A DNA stretch of 64,000 nucleotides from Archangium lansingense (GTDB lineage Bacteria > Myxococcota > Myxococcia > Myxococcales > Myxococcaceae). Of the stretch, positions 1-8,400 are shown piece after piece. Position 1 is the first letter of the stretch. Each line of letters begins with the position of its first letter. The stretch is from assembly GCF_026626635.1 (NCBI RefSeq), contig NZ_JAPNKA010000001.1, forward strand, positions 12,694,501-12,758,500, written 5' to 3'. The translations under genes were made by a program, and so were the position numbers. The notes under the pieces were generated by a model. It was not told the origin of the DNA, made no database searches, and saw only the letters and a program-made list of their open reading frames with translations.

Positions 1-176
1 TCTAGCCACCCGAGCCGCCCGGGAGCGGGACAATTCGCGCCCGTGTGGCCCAGGTAAAAGCTGCACCCCCAGGGGAAGCCACCGCAAAGCCTGCGTGCCC
101 GCCCTCGGAGCACGCGAGCGGACAGCCCTGGCCCCACCGCATCGCTACCTTCACCGGAGAGGACTGGAGGTCCCCC

Positions 177-626
177 ATGTTCCGTTGCGCGTCCTGTGGC
201 GCCTTCAACCGTGTCCGAGAGCCCCGTCCCCCTGGCCAGCCCACCTGCGGCCGTTGCCAGAATCCGCTCGACGTGTCGGGCCAACCCCAGGAGGTGGACG
301 GGGAAGCGCTGTGGCGGGCGGTGCGTGCCTCGCCCGTGCCCGTCCTCCTGGACCTATGGGCCCCCTGGTGCGCCCCGTGCCGCGCCGCTGCCCCCATTCT
401 CGACGCGGTGGGCCGCGCCCAGGCGGGCCGGCTGCTCGTCCTCAAGCTGAACACCGAAGCGCACCCGCAGCCCTCCAGTCAGCTCGGCGTGCGGGGCATT
501 CCCACCTTCATTGTCTTCTCGGGAGGCCGCGAGGTGGCACGCCGCAGCGGCCTCATGCCTCAACCCGAGCTGGAGCGCTGGGCCCTCTCCTCGGCCCAGG
601 GCGGAGGACCGTCGGCCTCGGTGTGA
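177..626 (+). CDS. Thioredoxin with N-terminal zinc ribbon
   Basis: Thiol-disulfide reductase of the thioredoxin 2 (TrxC) type, 149 residues, expected in the cytoplasm. Two CxxC pairs near the N-terminus (C4/C7 and C24/C27) form the zinc ribbon known from TrxC. The thioredoxin fold follows, with the active site WCAPC at residues 64-68; the usual motif is WCGPC, so the central Gly is Ala here. The cis-Pro loop is visible as GIPTF. I chose the ATG at 177 because a GGAGG lies just upstream and because the zinc ribbon starts at residue 4. The frame stays open upstream to 45, but that stretch looks unrelated. The gene stands alone before pncB. Confidence 0.9.
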   Translation: MFRCASCGAFNRVREPRPPGQPTCGRCQNPLDVSGQPQEVDGEALWRAVRASPVPVLLDLWAPWCAPCRAAAPILDAVGRAQAGRLLVLKLNTEAHPQPSSQLGVRGIPTFIVFSGGREVARRSGLMPQPELERWALSSAQGGGPSASV

Positions 627-642
627 GGGCACGGTGACAGGC

Positions 643-709
643 ACCCTCACCCCGGGGGGCTTGCCCCCCCTTTGACCGACGGGGGGCTCCTCTCCCGGAG
701 GGCGAGGGG
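643..709. repeat. REP-like palindrome, interrupted copy
   Basis: The left part reads CCCTCACCCCG and the right part is CCTCTCCCGGAGGGCGAGGGG, the two halves of the REP seen elsewhere in the window. About 33 bases of G/C runs separate them. It lies between the thioredoxin stop and pncB. Confidence 0.5.
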
Positions 710-760
710 CATGGTGCTCAAGTGGGACGTCCTCAGACGGGACATGCCAGAAAGGAAACC

Positions 761-2104
761 ATGGCGTCGGCGCTCCTCACGGACCTCTATGAGCTCACCA
801 TGGTGGACGCCTACCTCACCGAGGGGCTCCACGACGAGGCCGCCTTCAGCCTCTTCGTCCGCAGGCTGCCCGCGCGCCGCAACTTCCTGCTCGCGTGCGG
901 TCTGGAGGATGCCCTCGCGTACCTGGAGACACTCCGCTTCTCCTCCGAGGAGCTCGCCTGGCTGGAATCGCTGAGGCGCTTCTCACCACGGCTGCTGGAC
1001 TGGCTGGAGCACTTCCGCTTCACCGGAGACGTGCATGCGGTGCCCGAGGGCACGCCCGTCTTCGCCGAGGAGCCGCTGCTGGAAGTGGTGGCGCCCCTGC
1101 CCGAGGCGCAGCTCGTGGAGACGTACCTCATCAACCAGGTACACCTGCAGACGCTGGCGGCCTCCAAGGCAGCGCGAGTGGTGGAGGCGGCCCAGGGGCG
1201 GCCGGTGGTGGACTTCGGAGTGCGGCGGATGCACGGGGTGGATGCGGGCCTCAAGGTGGCGCGCGCGGCCCATGTGGCCGGAGTGAGTGCCACGTCCAAC
1301 CTGCTGGCTGGCCAGCGCTACGGCCTTCCGGTGGCCGGCACCATGGCGCACAGCTACGTTCAGGCGCACGGCGACGAGCTCGCCGCCTTCCGCGCCTACG
1401 TCCGCCGCTTCCCCGAGACGACGCTGCTGGTGGACACGTACGACACGCTGGAGGGCGTGCGAAAGGTGGTGGAGCTGGCGCGGGAGCTCGGCCCGGACTT
1501 CCAGGTGCGCGCGGTGCGGCTGGACTCGGGAGACCTGGTGTCGCTGGCGCACTCGGCGCGCTGGCTGCTGGACGCGGCGGGGCTGGAGCGCGTTCAAATC
1601 TTCGCCAGCGGCGGGCTGGATGAGGACGAGGTGGCGCGGCTGCTGGCCCACCACGCGCCCATCGACGCCTTCGGCGTAGGCACGGCCATGGGAGTGTCCG
1701 CGGACGTGCCCGCGCTAGACATGGCCTACAAGCTGGTGGAGTACGCGGGCCACGGGCGGCTCAAGCTGTCGACGGGCAAGGTGCTGCTGCCCGGGCGCAA
1801 GCAGGTGTTCCGCGAGGAGGAGGACGGTGTAGCGCGGCGGGACGTGCTCGCCCGCCATGGCGAGGTGCTCCCGGGCCGGCCGCTGCTGCGACAGGTGATG
1901 CATGTGGGCCGACGCATGGAGGACGCCTCGCCAACACTGGAGGAAATACGCGCGCACGCGCGGGAGGAGTTGGGCCACCTGCCCCTGGAGGTGCGGCAGC
2001 TCGAGCCAGTGCGGCCCCCGTACCCGGTGGAGGTGAGCCCCGGGCTGCTCGCGGAGAGAGAGCAGGTGGTCGCGGAGCTGCGGGAGGAGTTGCACGCGCC
2101 ATGA
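761..2104 (+). CDS. pncB: Nicotinate phosphoribosyltransferase
   Basis: First committed enzyme of NAD salvage from nicotinate (Preiss-Handler pathway): it joins nicotinate and PRPP to give nicotinate mononucleotide. The protein has 447 residues, close to the family norm. It opens with a typical LLTDLYELTM segment. The conserved stretch DFGVRRMHG, followed by SNLLAGQRYGLPVAGTMAHS, carries the His and Arg residues of the active site. The ATG at 761 is preferred because LTDLYELT follows directly and AAAGGAAA precedes it. A PRTase gene follows 22 bases downstream. A nicotinamidase-like gene and an NrtR-type regulator lie 25-30 kb away, but I see no NrtR-like operator in front of this gene. Confidence 0.93.
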   Translation: MASALLTDLYELTMVDAYLTEGLHDEAAFSLFVRRLPARRNFLLACGLEDALAYLETLRFSSEELAWLESLRRFSPRLLDWLEHFRFTGDVHAVPEGTPVFAEEPLLEVVAPLPEAQLVETYLINQVHLQTLAASKAARVVEAAQGRPVVDFGVRRMHGVDAGLKVARAAHVAGVSATSNLLAGQRYGLPVAGTMAHSYVQAHGDELAAFRAYVRRFPETTLLVDTYDTLEGVRKVVELARELGPDFQVRAVRLDSGDLVSLAHSARWLLDAAGLERVQIFASGGLDEDEVARLLAHHAPIDAFGVGTAMGVSADVPALDMAYKLVEYAGHGRLKLSTGKVLLPGRKQVFREEEDGVARRDVLARHGEVLPGRPLLRQVMHVGRRMEDASPTLEEIRAHAREELGHLPLEVRQLEPVRPPYPVEVSPGLLAEREQVVAELREELHAP

Positions 2105-2126
2105 GGTAACGCAAGGAGGGAGGACG

Positions 2127-2786
2127 ATGAGGATGCGATTCCGGAACCGGGAAGAAGCGGGACGGATGCTGGCGAAGCGATTGAGGGAGACACTGGACGA
2201 GACGCCGGTGGTGCTGGCGCTCCCGCGAGGCGGAGTACCGGTTGGCTACGAAGTGGCGACGGCGTTGGGGGTCCCACTGGAGGTGCTGGTGGCGCGCAAG
2301 CTGGGAGTGCCGTGGCGGCCGGAGCTGGGAATGGGCGCCCTCGCAGAAGGCGGCGCGCTGTACGTGAACCCAGAGGTGCTCGCATACGCGGACCTGACGA
2401 ACGAGGACGCGCTGGGGGTGGCGAATCAAGAGGCGCGCGAGCTGGCGCGGCGGGTGCGGCTGTACCGGAGCGAGCGGCCCCTGCCGGACATGCGGGGGCG
2501 CACGGTGCTGCTGGTCGATGACGGACTGGCGACGGGAGGCACGGCGCGAGCGGCGGCACGAGCGGTACGAGCACTGGGGCCGGACAAGCTGGTGCTGGCG
2601 GTTCCGGTGGCGTCGGCGGAGACGGCGGAGGCCCTGCGCCGCGAGGAGGTAGACGAGGTGATCGCGGTACAGGAGCCGGACAGGCTGGGGGCGGTGAGCG
2701 CCTGGTACGAGGACTTCCACCAGGTGGACGACGAGGAAGTGCTCACCCTGCTCACGCAGGCGCACAACCTCGGAGCCTCGCCCTGA
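2127..2786 (+). CDS. Phosphoribosyltransferase family protein
   Basis: Type I PRTase fold of 219 residues. The PRPP-binding loop is clear at residues 127-139 (VLLVDDGLATGGT). The segment ALPRGGVPVGYEVA near residue 31 is the other typical stretch. The nucleobase substrate cannot be read from sequence; stand-alone members of this group are often annotated only as PRTase or as possible erythromycin-esterase-linked PRTases. The start has a good AGGGAGG site 5 bases upstream. The gap to pncB is 22 bases, so the two are probably co-transcribed, which fits a shared use of PRPP but proves nothing about function. Confidence 0.85.
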   Translation: MRMRFRNREEAGRMLAKRLRETLDETPVVLALPRGGVPVGYEVATALGVPLEVLVARKLGVPWRPELGMGALAEGGALYVNPEVLAYADLTNEDALGVANQEARELARRVRLYRSERPLPDMRGRTVLLVDDGLATGGTARAAARAVRALGPDKLVLAVPVASAETAEALRREEVDEVIAVQEPDRLGAVSAWYEDFHQVDDEEVLTLLTQAHNLGASP

Positions 2787-2820
2787 ACCTCCCCGCCGTG
2801 AGCCGCCCCGCAGTGAACAT

Positions 2821-2856
2821 CCCCTCTCCCCTCGGGAGAGGGACAGGGTGAGGGTA
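2821..2856. repeat. REP-like palindrome
   Basis: CCCTCTCCCCTCGGGAGAGGG hairpin followed by ACAGGGTGAGGGT. It sits between two convergent genes (PRTase and SDR), so it may also serve as a terminator. Confidence 0.7.
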
Positions 2857-2902
2857 CACGGGCCCCGAGTTGAACCCATGTCACCCCCTGCGCGTCTGGG
2901 AC

Positions 2903-3667
2903 TCAGCGGCCGGCGAAGGTACCGCCGTCAACGTTGAGCGCGTGGCCTGTAACGAAGGAGGCGGCATCGGAGCACAGCCACACCACAGCCTCGGCAACCT
3001 CCTGCGGCTGGCCCGCGCGGCCGATGGGGTGAGTGGCCTCGAGCGCCTTGCCTACTTCCGGGTGCTCTCGGAAGAGGCTCTCCACCAGCACGGTGCCGCG
3101 GATGACAGCCGGGCACACCGCATTCACGCGGATGCGCTGCTGCGCGTACTCGAGCGCCGCGGTCTTCGTGAGGCCGAGCACGCCGTGCTTGCTGGCGGTG
3201 TAGGCGCCGAGTCCCTTGGTGCCAATGAGCCCGGCCATGGAGGACATGTTGACGATGGCACCGCCGCCCTGCGCGAGCATCTGCCGCACCTGGTACTTCA
3301 TGCACAGCCAGACGGCCCGGAGGTTGGTGTCCAGGACGAGGTCCCACTCCGCCTCGTCGAACTCGTGGAGAGCCTTCGGCGCGACGGTGGTGCCCGCGTT
3401 GTTGAAGGCGACATCCAACCGGCCGTAGTGCTCGACGGTGCCGCGCACGAGCGCCTCGATGTCCGAGGCATTCGTCACGTCCGTGCGGATGGCGATGGCC
3501 TCGCCGCCTTCCTTGCGGATCAGCTCCACCGTCTCAGCGTTGCCCTCGTGGCCGCGGCTGGCGACGACGAGCTTCGCACCGGCCCGAGCCATGGCGATGG
3601 CCGTGGCACGACCGATTCCCGAGCTGGCTCCAGTCACCAGCGCGACCTTGCCTTCGAGCTGCTTCAT
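2903..3667 (-). CDS. Short-chain dehydrogenase/reductase
   Basis: Classical SDR, 254 residues, NAD(P)-dependent oxidoreductase of unknown substrate. The nucleotide-binding motif TGASSGIG is at residues 12-19, NNAG at 89-92, the catalytic Ser at about 142-143, and YxxxK at Y156/K160. The C-terminus ends in NVDGGTFAGR, typical of glucose/3-oxoacyl reductase-like members. The start has AAGGAGTGACAG directly before it, and that SD overlaps the end of the upstream asparaginase gene (stop at 3671), so the two genes form an operon. Substrate unknown; the link to the asparaginase is positional only. Confidence 0.9.
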   Translation of the reverse strand: MKQLEGKVALVTGASSGIGRATAIAMARAGAKLVVASRGHEGNAETVELIRKEGGEAIAIRTDVTNASDIEALVRGTVEHYGRLDVAFNNAGTTVAPKALHEFDEAEWDLVLDTNLRAVWLCMKYQVRQMLAQGGGAIVNMSSMAGLIGTKGLGAYTASKHGVLGLTKTAALEYAQQRIRVNAVCPAVIRGTVLVESLFREHPEVGKALEATHPIGRAGQPQEVAEAVVWLCSDAASFVTGHALNVDGGTFAGR

Positions 3668-3670
3668 CTG

Positions 3671-4786
3671 TCACTCCTTGAAGATGGCGACAGCGGCGAC
3701 ACCGTCCGGCCCCATGTAGCCGCGGTACATGCCCGACGAGTTGAAGGGCATGGCGACGTTACCCTGGGCATCCATGGCAATGACACCGCCCTCCCCCCCG
3801 GCCTTCACGAGGACATCCATGACAACCTGGTTGGCGGACTCGAGCAGCGGTAGGTCCAGGTACTCCATGCGCGAGCAGATGTCGCGGGCCACGGTGTAGC
3901 GGATGAAGTACTCGCCATGGCCGGTGGCGGAGACAGCGCAGCGCTCGTTGGCATAGGTGCCGGCGCCGATGACGGGGACATCTCCCACGCGGCCAAAGCG
4001 CTTGTTCGTCATGCCACCGGTGGAGGTGCCCGCGGCGAGGTTGCCGGACTGGTCCAGCGCCACCGCGCCCACGGTGCCGAACTTGTGCTCGCGGCCGGCG
4101 GGGTGCTCCCAGAAGGTCGAGGGGCCCTGGGGCTGCCCCTGCTCGGGCGGTGCCTCCTGCTGCTTCTTCTCGGCCTCGAGCGCGCGCTGCAGGGACTGCC
4201 AGCGGTCCTCTGTATAGAAGTAGCTCTCGGGGACGAGCTCCACGCCCTGCTGCTTCGCGAACTCCTCGGCGCCCGCGCCGATCATCATCACGTGCGGGGA
4301 CTTCTCCATGACGGCCCGCGCGAGCACGATGGGGTTCTTCACGTGGTGCAGGCCCGCCACGGAGCCGGCCTCGCGGGTGCGCCCATTCATGATGGCGGCA
4401 TCGAGCTCGTTCTTGCCGTCATGGGTGAAGACGGCGCCCTTGCCGGCGTTGAAGAGGGGCGAGTCTTCCATGACGCGGACGGCGGCGGTGACGGCATCCA
4501 GACTGGAGCCGCCCTTGGCGAGGATGGCGTGGCCGGCCTGAAGGGACTCGGCGAGGACAGCGCGGACGGCGGCTTCGCGCTCGGAGGAGAGGGACTCGCG
4601 CTTGATGACGCCCGCGCCGCCGTGGATGACGATGCCCCAACGGGGGGCGGACCTGGAGACGTCGTCGGAGGAGCTCATGCGCTTCTCATCCTCGCGTTTG
4701 GTGGTGAGGGAGGTGGAACACCCGAGGGGCAGCAGCAAGGCAGCCAGCGTGGCGGCGGAGAGGGCACGGCGGAGCGGTGCGGGCAT
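3671..4786 (-). CDS. Isoaspartyl peptidase/L-asparaginase, exported
   Basis: Plant-type asparaginase of the Ntn-hydrolase superfamily, 371 residues, which removes isoaspartyl residues or hydrolyses asparagine after autocleavage. Cleavage is expected before Thr238 in the segment KFGTVGAVALD; the downstream TSTGG and GxGxYA segments match the family. The first 25 residues form a lipoprotein-like signal peptide ending LLPLGC, so the enzyme is probably exported and lipid-anchored, as in other myxobacterial paralogues. A charged, Gln-rich insert (about residues 195-225) lies just before the cleavage site. First gene of an operon with the SDR; only 3 bases separate stop and start. Confidence 0.9.
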   Translation of the reverse strand: MPAPLRRALSAATLAALLLPLGCSTSLTTKREDEKRMSSSDDVSRSAPRWGIVIHGGAGVIKRESLSSEREAAVRAVLAESLQAGHAILAKGGSSLDAVTAAVRVMEDSPLFNAGKGAVFTHDGKNELDAAIMNGRTREAGSVAGLHHVKNPIVLARAVMEKSPHVMMIGAGAEEFAKQQGVELVPESYFYTEDRWQSLQRALEAEKKQQEAPPEQGQPQGPSTFWEHPAGREHKFGTVGAVALDQSGNLAAGTSTGGMTNKRFGRVGDVPVIGAGTYANERCAVSATGHGEYFIRYTVARDICSRMEYLDLPLLESANQVVMDVLVKAGGEGGVIAMDAQGNVAMPFNSSGMYRGYMGPDGVAAVAIFKE

Positions 4787-4864
4787 GTGGGGAAATCCCT
4801 CTGGGGAGTGACGTTCCGCCGCATCATAGAGGCGGCACCTGGAGGCCCCGGGAAATCTCCCCCG

Positions 4865-5137
4865 TCAGTCCACCTTCGAAACAACGGCGAACAGGACGCC
4901 GATGAGCAGGAGCGCGCCGAGCACGATGAGGAGTGCCTGGTTCTCGTCCGGGCGCCTCTCGCTGCCCGTGTTCTGGAGAGGGGCGCCGGGCGGCGGCTCC
5001 GGAGGAGACTCCTCCATCAACCCGGGCAGGAAGCGAACCCCCAGGGCCACCAGGACGATCACGGCCGCGGTGGCGCAATGGATTCGCGTCCCCAAGCGCA
5101 GCACGATGATACAGCCCATCAGGTAGATGACGCCCAT
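4865..5137 (-). CDS. Small two-helix membrane protein
   Basis: About 90 residues with two predicted transmembrane helices (VIYLMGCIIVLRLG...VIVLVALGVRF and LLIVLGALLLIGVLFAVV) joined by a Pro-rich hydrophilic loop (ESPPEPPPGAPL). I took the ATG at 5137 because GGGAGG lies 5 bases upstream; an in-frame ATG at 5149 is the alternative. No family recognised. It is divergent from the large OmpA-fusion gene, and the two share an upstream region holding two perfect 12-bp palindromes. Confidence 0.6.
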   Translation of the reverse strand: MGVIYLMGCIIVLRLGTRIHCATAAVIVLVALGVRFLPGLMEESPPEPPPGAPLQNTGSERRPDENQALLIVLGALLLIGVLFAVVSKVD

Positions 5138-5493
5138 GAGGCCTCCCATCCTGGCGGATGCACCAGAGCCACGAAGGCGGGGCCATGTCGACATGGGCCG
5201 GCGTGGAACGCAAGGCACGCCGTGCTTCGGGCCGAATACCGGAGGCCCTGCCCGGCTGCTTCCAACATTCAAGAGAATGGCTCCCCCCGGTTCTTGACGC
5301 GTCAACGCCGGTGGCGGCCCCCCCTTTGACGCGTCAAAAGGCGCCCGTCCCGGGCCTCCCGGACCGGTTTCTCCTGGCTCTCCCTCTGAACGGCCCCTGA
5401 GCGGCCCCTAGGCACGGTTGCTGCTTTAGGCCTCGGCACACCCCGCCGGGTGTCGGCTCCCGAAGCCATCAGGGGGGAGCCTCAGGAGCAACC
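5138..5493. other. Divergent intergenic region, 356 bases
   Basis: No convincing gene. It separates the small membrane protein (minus) from the OmpA-fusion gene (plus). It holds two TTGACGCGTCAA palindromes and, further right, a GC-rich inverted repeat around CACCCCGCCGGGTG. An SD-like AGGAG lies 5 bases before the ATG at 5494. Confidence 0.6.
5294..5337. promoter_or_regulatory. Pair of perfect palindromes TTGACGCGTCAA
   Basis: Two identical 12-bp perfect palindromes at 5294-5305 and 5326-5337, 32 bases apart centre to centre (about three helical turns). Such spacing on one face of the helix suits cooperative binding of a dimeric regulator. They lie between divergent genes, 157 bases before the plus-strand start and 157 bases from the minus-strand start. 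The regulator is not identified. Confidence 0.55.
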
Positions 5494-8400
5494 ATGAATC
5501 CGTCGTCCACACCGTCCCCGCGCCGCACGATTCGGCGCGGAGTGACCCTCACGCCTCTTTGCACGGCGCTCGCGCTGCTTGTCGCCATGACCTCGGGCTG
5601 CACCCGCAGCGACACCTCCGAGGAGTCCGCTCGGCCCGAGACCGCCGTCAGCACCCAGTCCCTCTTCACCAACGGCAACTTCGAGGAGGGCACGCTCAAC
5701 GGCTGGACCGTCACCACCCACCTCAACCCCGGCATCACCATTCCGCCCACCAGCACCGCGGATCTCAACTTCGATCCGGGCGGGACGAACCGCACCGCCG
5801 CCAAGGAGGCCACGGGCGGCCCGGAGACCCAGATTCCCGCCGGACTCACCGCCGCCGATTCGCTGCGCTGGCCCAAGTATGGCAAGTGGGCCGCGGTGGT
5901 GAACGAGCTGGGTAACCAGAAGAACGTCAACCGCCTGGTGCAGTCGGCGACGCTGGGCACCTCCGATGTGGACCCGGCCGACGGCAAGTTGCACGTCCGG
6001 TTCGCGCTCGCCCCGGTGCTCCAGAACCCCAACCACGAGCAGCACCAGCAGCCATACATCTACATCACCCTGCGCAACGTGACGCGCAACACCGTGCTCT
6101 GGAGCACCTTCAACTTCGCCAACCAGCCCGGCGTCCCCTGGAAGACCACCAGCGGCAACATCCAGTACACCGACTGGCAGGCCGTTGACGTCGCGCCCGG
6201 TGACGCGCATCTTTCCGTCGGAGACACCGTGGAGCTCGAGGTCATCGCCGCGGGCTGCTCGCCGGGTGCCCACTGGGGCCATGTGTACGTGGACGGCTTC
6301 GGCTCGTTCCTCCCCGGCCTCTCCATCGCCGCCAGCGCTCCCAAGTCCTCCAACACGGACTCGGACCTGACGTACACCTATCTCGTCAAGAACTCGGGCG
6401 AGGGCCCGGTGGACAACACCACCGTCACCATCGTCCTGCCCGACCAGACGTCGTTCGTCTCCATCGACACGCCGCCCGGCGTCACCTGCACGCACAACAG
6501 CGCCACCCGCACGGTGACGTGTGACCTGGGCACGATGAACCCCACCGCCAGCACCACCTTCGACGTGAAGGTGCACATCGACCCCACGGCCACTGGCCAG
6601 GTGGCCCACGGCAACTACAACGTCGGCGGCAAGGGCGTGTCCCCGCTCATCGGGCCCCTCGTCCAGACGGCCCTCACCACCAACGTCTCCTACGCCGACC
6701 TCTCCGCCTCGATCTCCGATGGTGTCGTCGCCGTCGGCTGGGACCGGCCCGTCAGCTACACCCTCGACGTTTCCAACCACGGCCCCAACGCCGCCAACGG
6801 CGCCGCCATCGACCATGACATCCCGGCCGCGCTCACCGGCGTGTCCTGGACGTGCGTGGCCTCGGGTGGCGCCACCTGCCCGGCCGCCTCGGGCACCGGC
6901 AACATCCACACCACCGCGGACCTCCCGGTGGGCGGCAAGTTGACCTACACCGTGGCCGGGCAGGTCATCCCCGGCTCCGGCTCCGACTCCATCACCAACC
7001 GCGCCTCCGTCTCCGTCCCGGCGGGCATGCAGGACCCGGATGACACCAACAACACGGCCGTCGACGTCAACGGCGTCGGCACCCTGCACACCGTGACGGC
7101 CCAGAAGGACCCCACGAGCACGGGCAGCGGCACCATTGTCACCAGCCCCGCCGCCATCAACTGCGGCCCGAGCTGCGACTCGGCGAGCGCCGACTTCCTC
7201 GAGGGCTCCCAGGTGAGCCTCACCGCCACGGCCCAGCCGGGCAGCACCTTCGCGGGCTGGAGCGGCGGCTGCACCGGCACCACCAACCCCTGCACCCTCA
7301 CCGTCAGCCAGGCGACCAACGTCACCGCCCTCTTCACAGTCAACACGTACCCCATCACCACCAGCAGCAACGGGCCCGGTGGCTCCGTCTCCTGCCCCTC
7401 GCCCATCGTGCACGGCCAGCCCGTCACCTGCACCGTCACGGTGACCCCGGGCTACACGTTCGGCTCGCTCACGGACAATGACTCGGAGGTGACGTCCTCC
7501 GTCTCGGGCGGCACCTACGTCCTGACGAACGTCACCCAGGCCCACGACCTGGTCGCCTCCTTCACCAAGCGTCCGGGCACGGACTGGGGCGGCGAGTGCA
7601 CCACCGACAGCGACTGCTCCACCGGCTTCTGCACCGATGGCGTGTGCTGCGATACCTCCTGCGATGGCCAGTGCGAGGCCTGCAACACGACTGGCAGCGT
7701 GGGCACCTGCGGCGCGGTGACGGGTGCTCCCAGGGGTGACCGTCCGGCTTGCGGCTCCGATGGCTCCGAGTGCGGCGGCGTCTGCGACGGCACGACGCGC
7801 GACACCTGCTCCTTCCCCGAGGCCTCCGTGCAGTGCGGCTCGGCGAGCTGCTCCGAGGGCGTGGCCGTCACGGGCGGTGCCTGCAACGGCGCCGGTGCCT
7901 GCACCCTCCAGACGCAGAGCTGCGGCGACTACGCCTGCGGGGAGACGGCCTGCTTCGACGCCTGCACCTCCGATGACCAGTGCGCGGAGAACTCCTTCTG
8001 CCTGAACGGCACCTGCAAGCCGGAGGGTGACCACTCCAAGTGGCTCGTGCAGGGCAGCGGCTGCTCCACCACCGCCGGTACGGCCTCGCTGTGGCCGCTG
8101 GTGCTGGGCTCGCTCTCCGCGTTCCTGCGCCGCCGCCGGAAGACGGGCGCGGTGCTCGCCGCCGCCGCCGCGGTCTCCGCTCCCGCGGCCGCCCTGGCCC
8201 AGGAGGACCTGAGCCGCTCCTTCCTCGTGGAGCGCTTCCAGCCGCAGCCCGGCCGGGATGACCTGCTCGGCGTGCAGTCCGCGCACGTCCCCGAGCACCT
8301 CACCTTCAGCGCCCGCCTCTTCGCCGACTACGCCCACCATCCGCTGCGCCTCGTCTCCACCGACAACCCGAGCTTCCAGCGCATCCTCGTCGGCGGACAG

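Noticed and set aside
2..454. Minus-strand frame opposite the thioredoxin gene
   Set aside because: Shadow of the thioredoxin gene with Arg/Ser/Gly-rich composition.
761..2786. pncB and PRTase as members of the NrtR regulon
   Set aside because: No GTGTTnnnnGGACAC-like site was found upstream of pncB.
5482..8340. A 952-codon open frame on the minus strand
   Set aside because: It lies opposite the OmpA-fusion gene; its Ala/Gly/Arg-rich, low-complexity translation is the usual shadow of a GC-rich gene.
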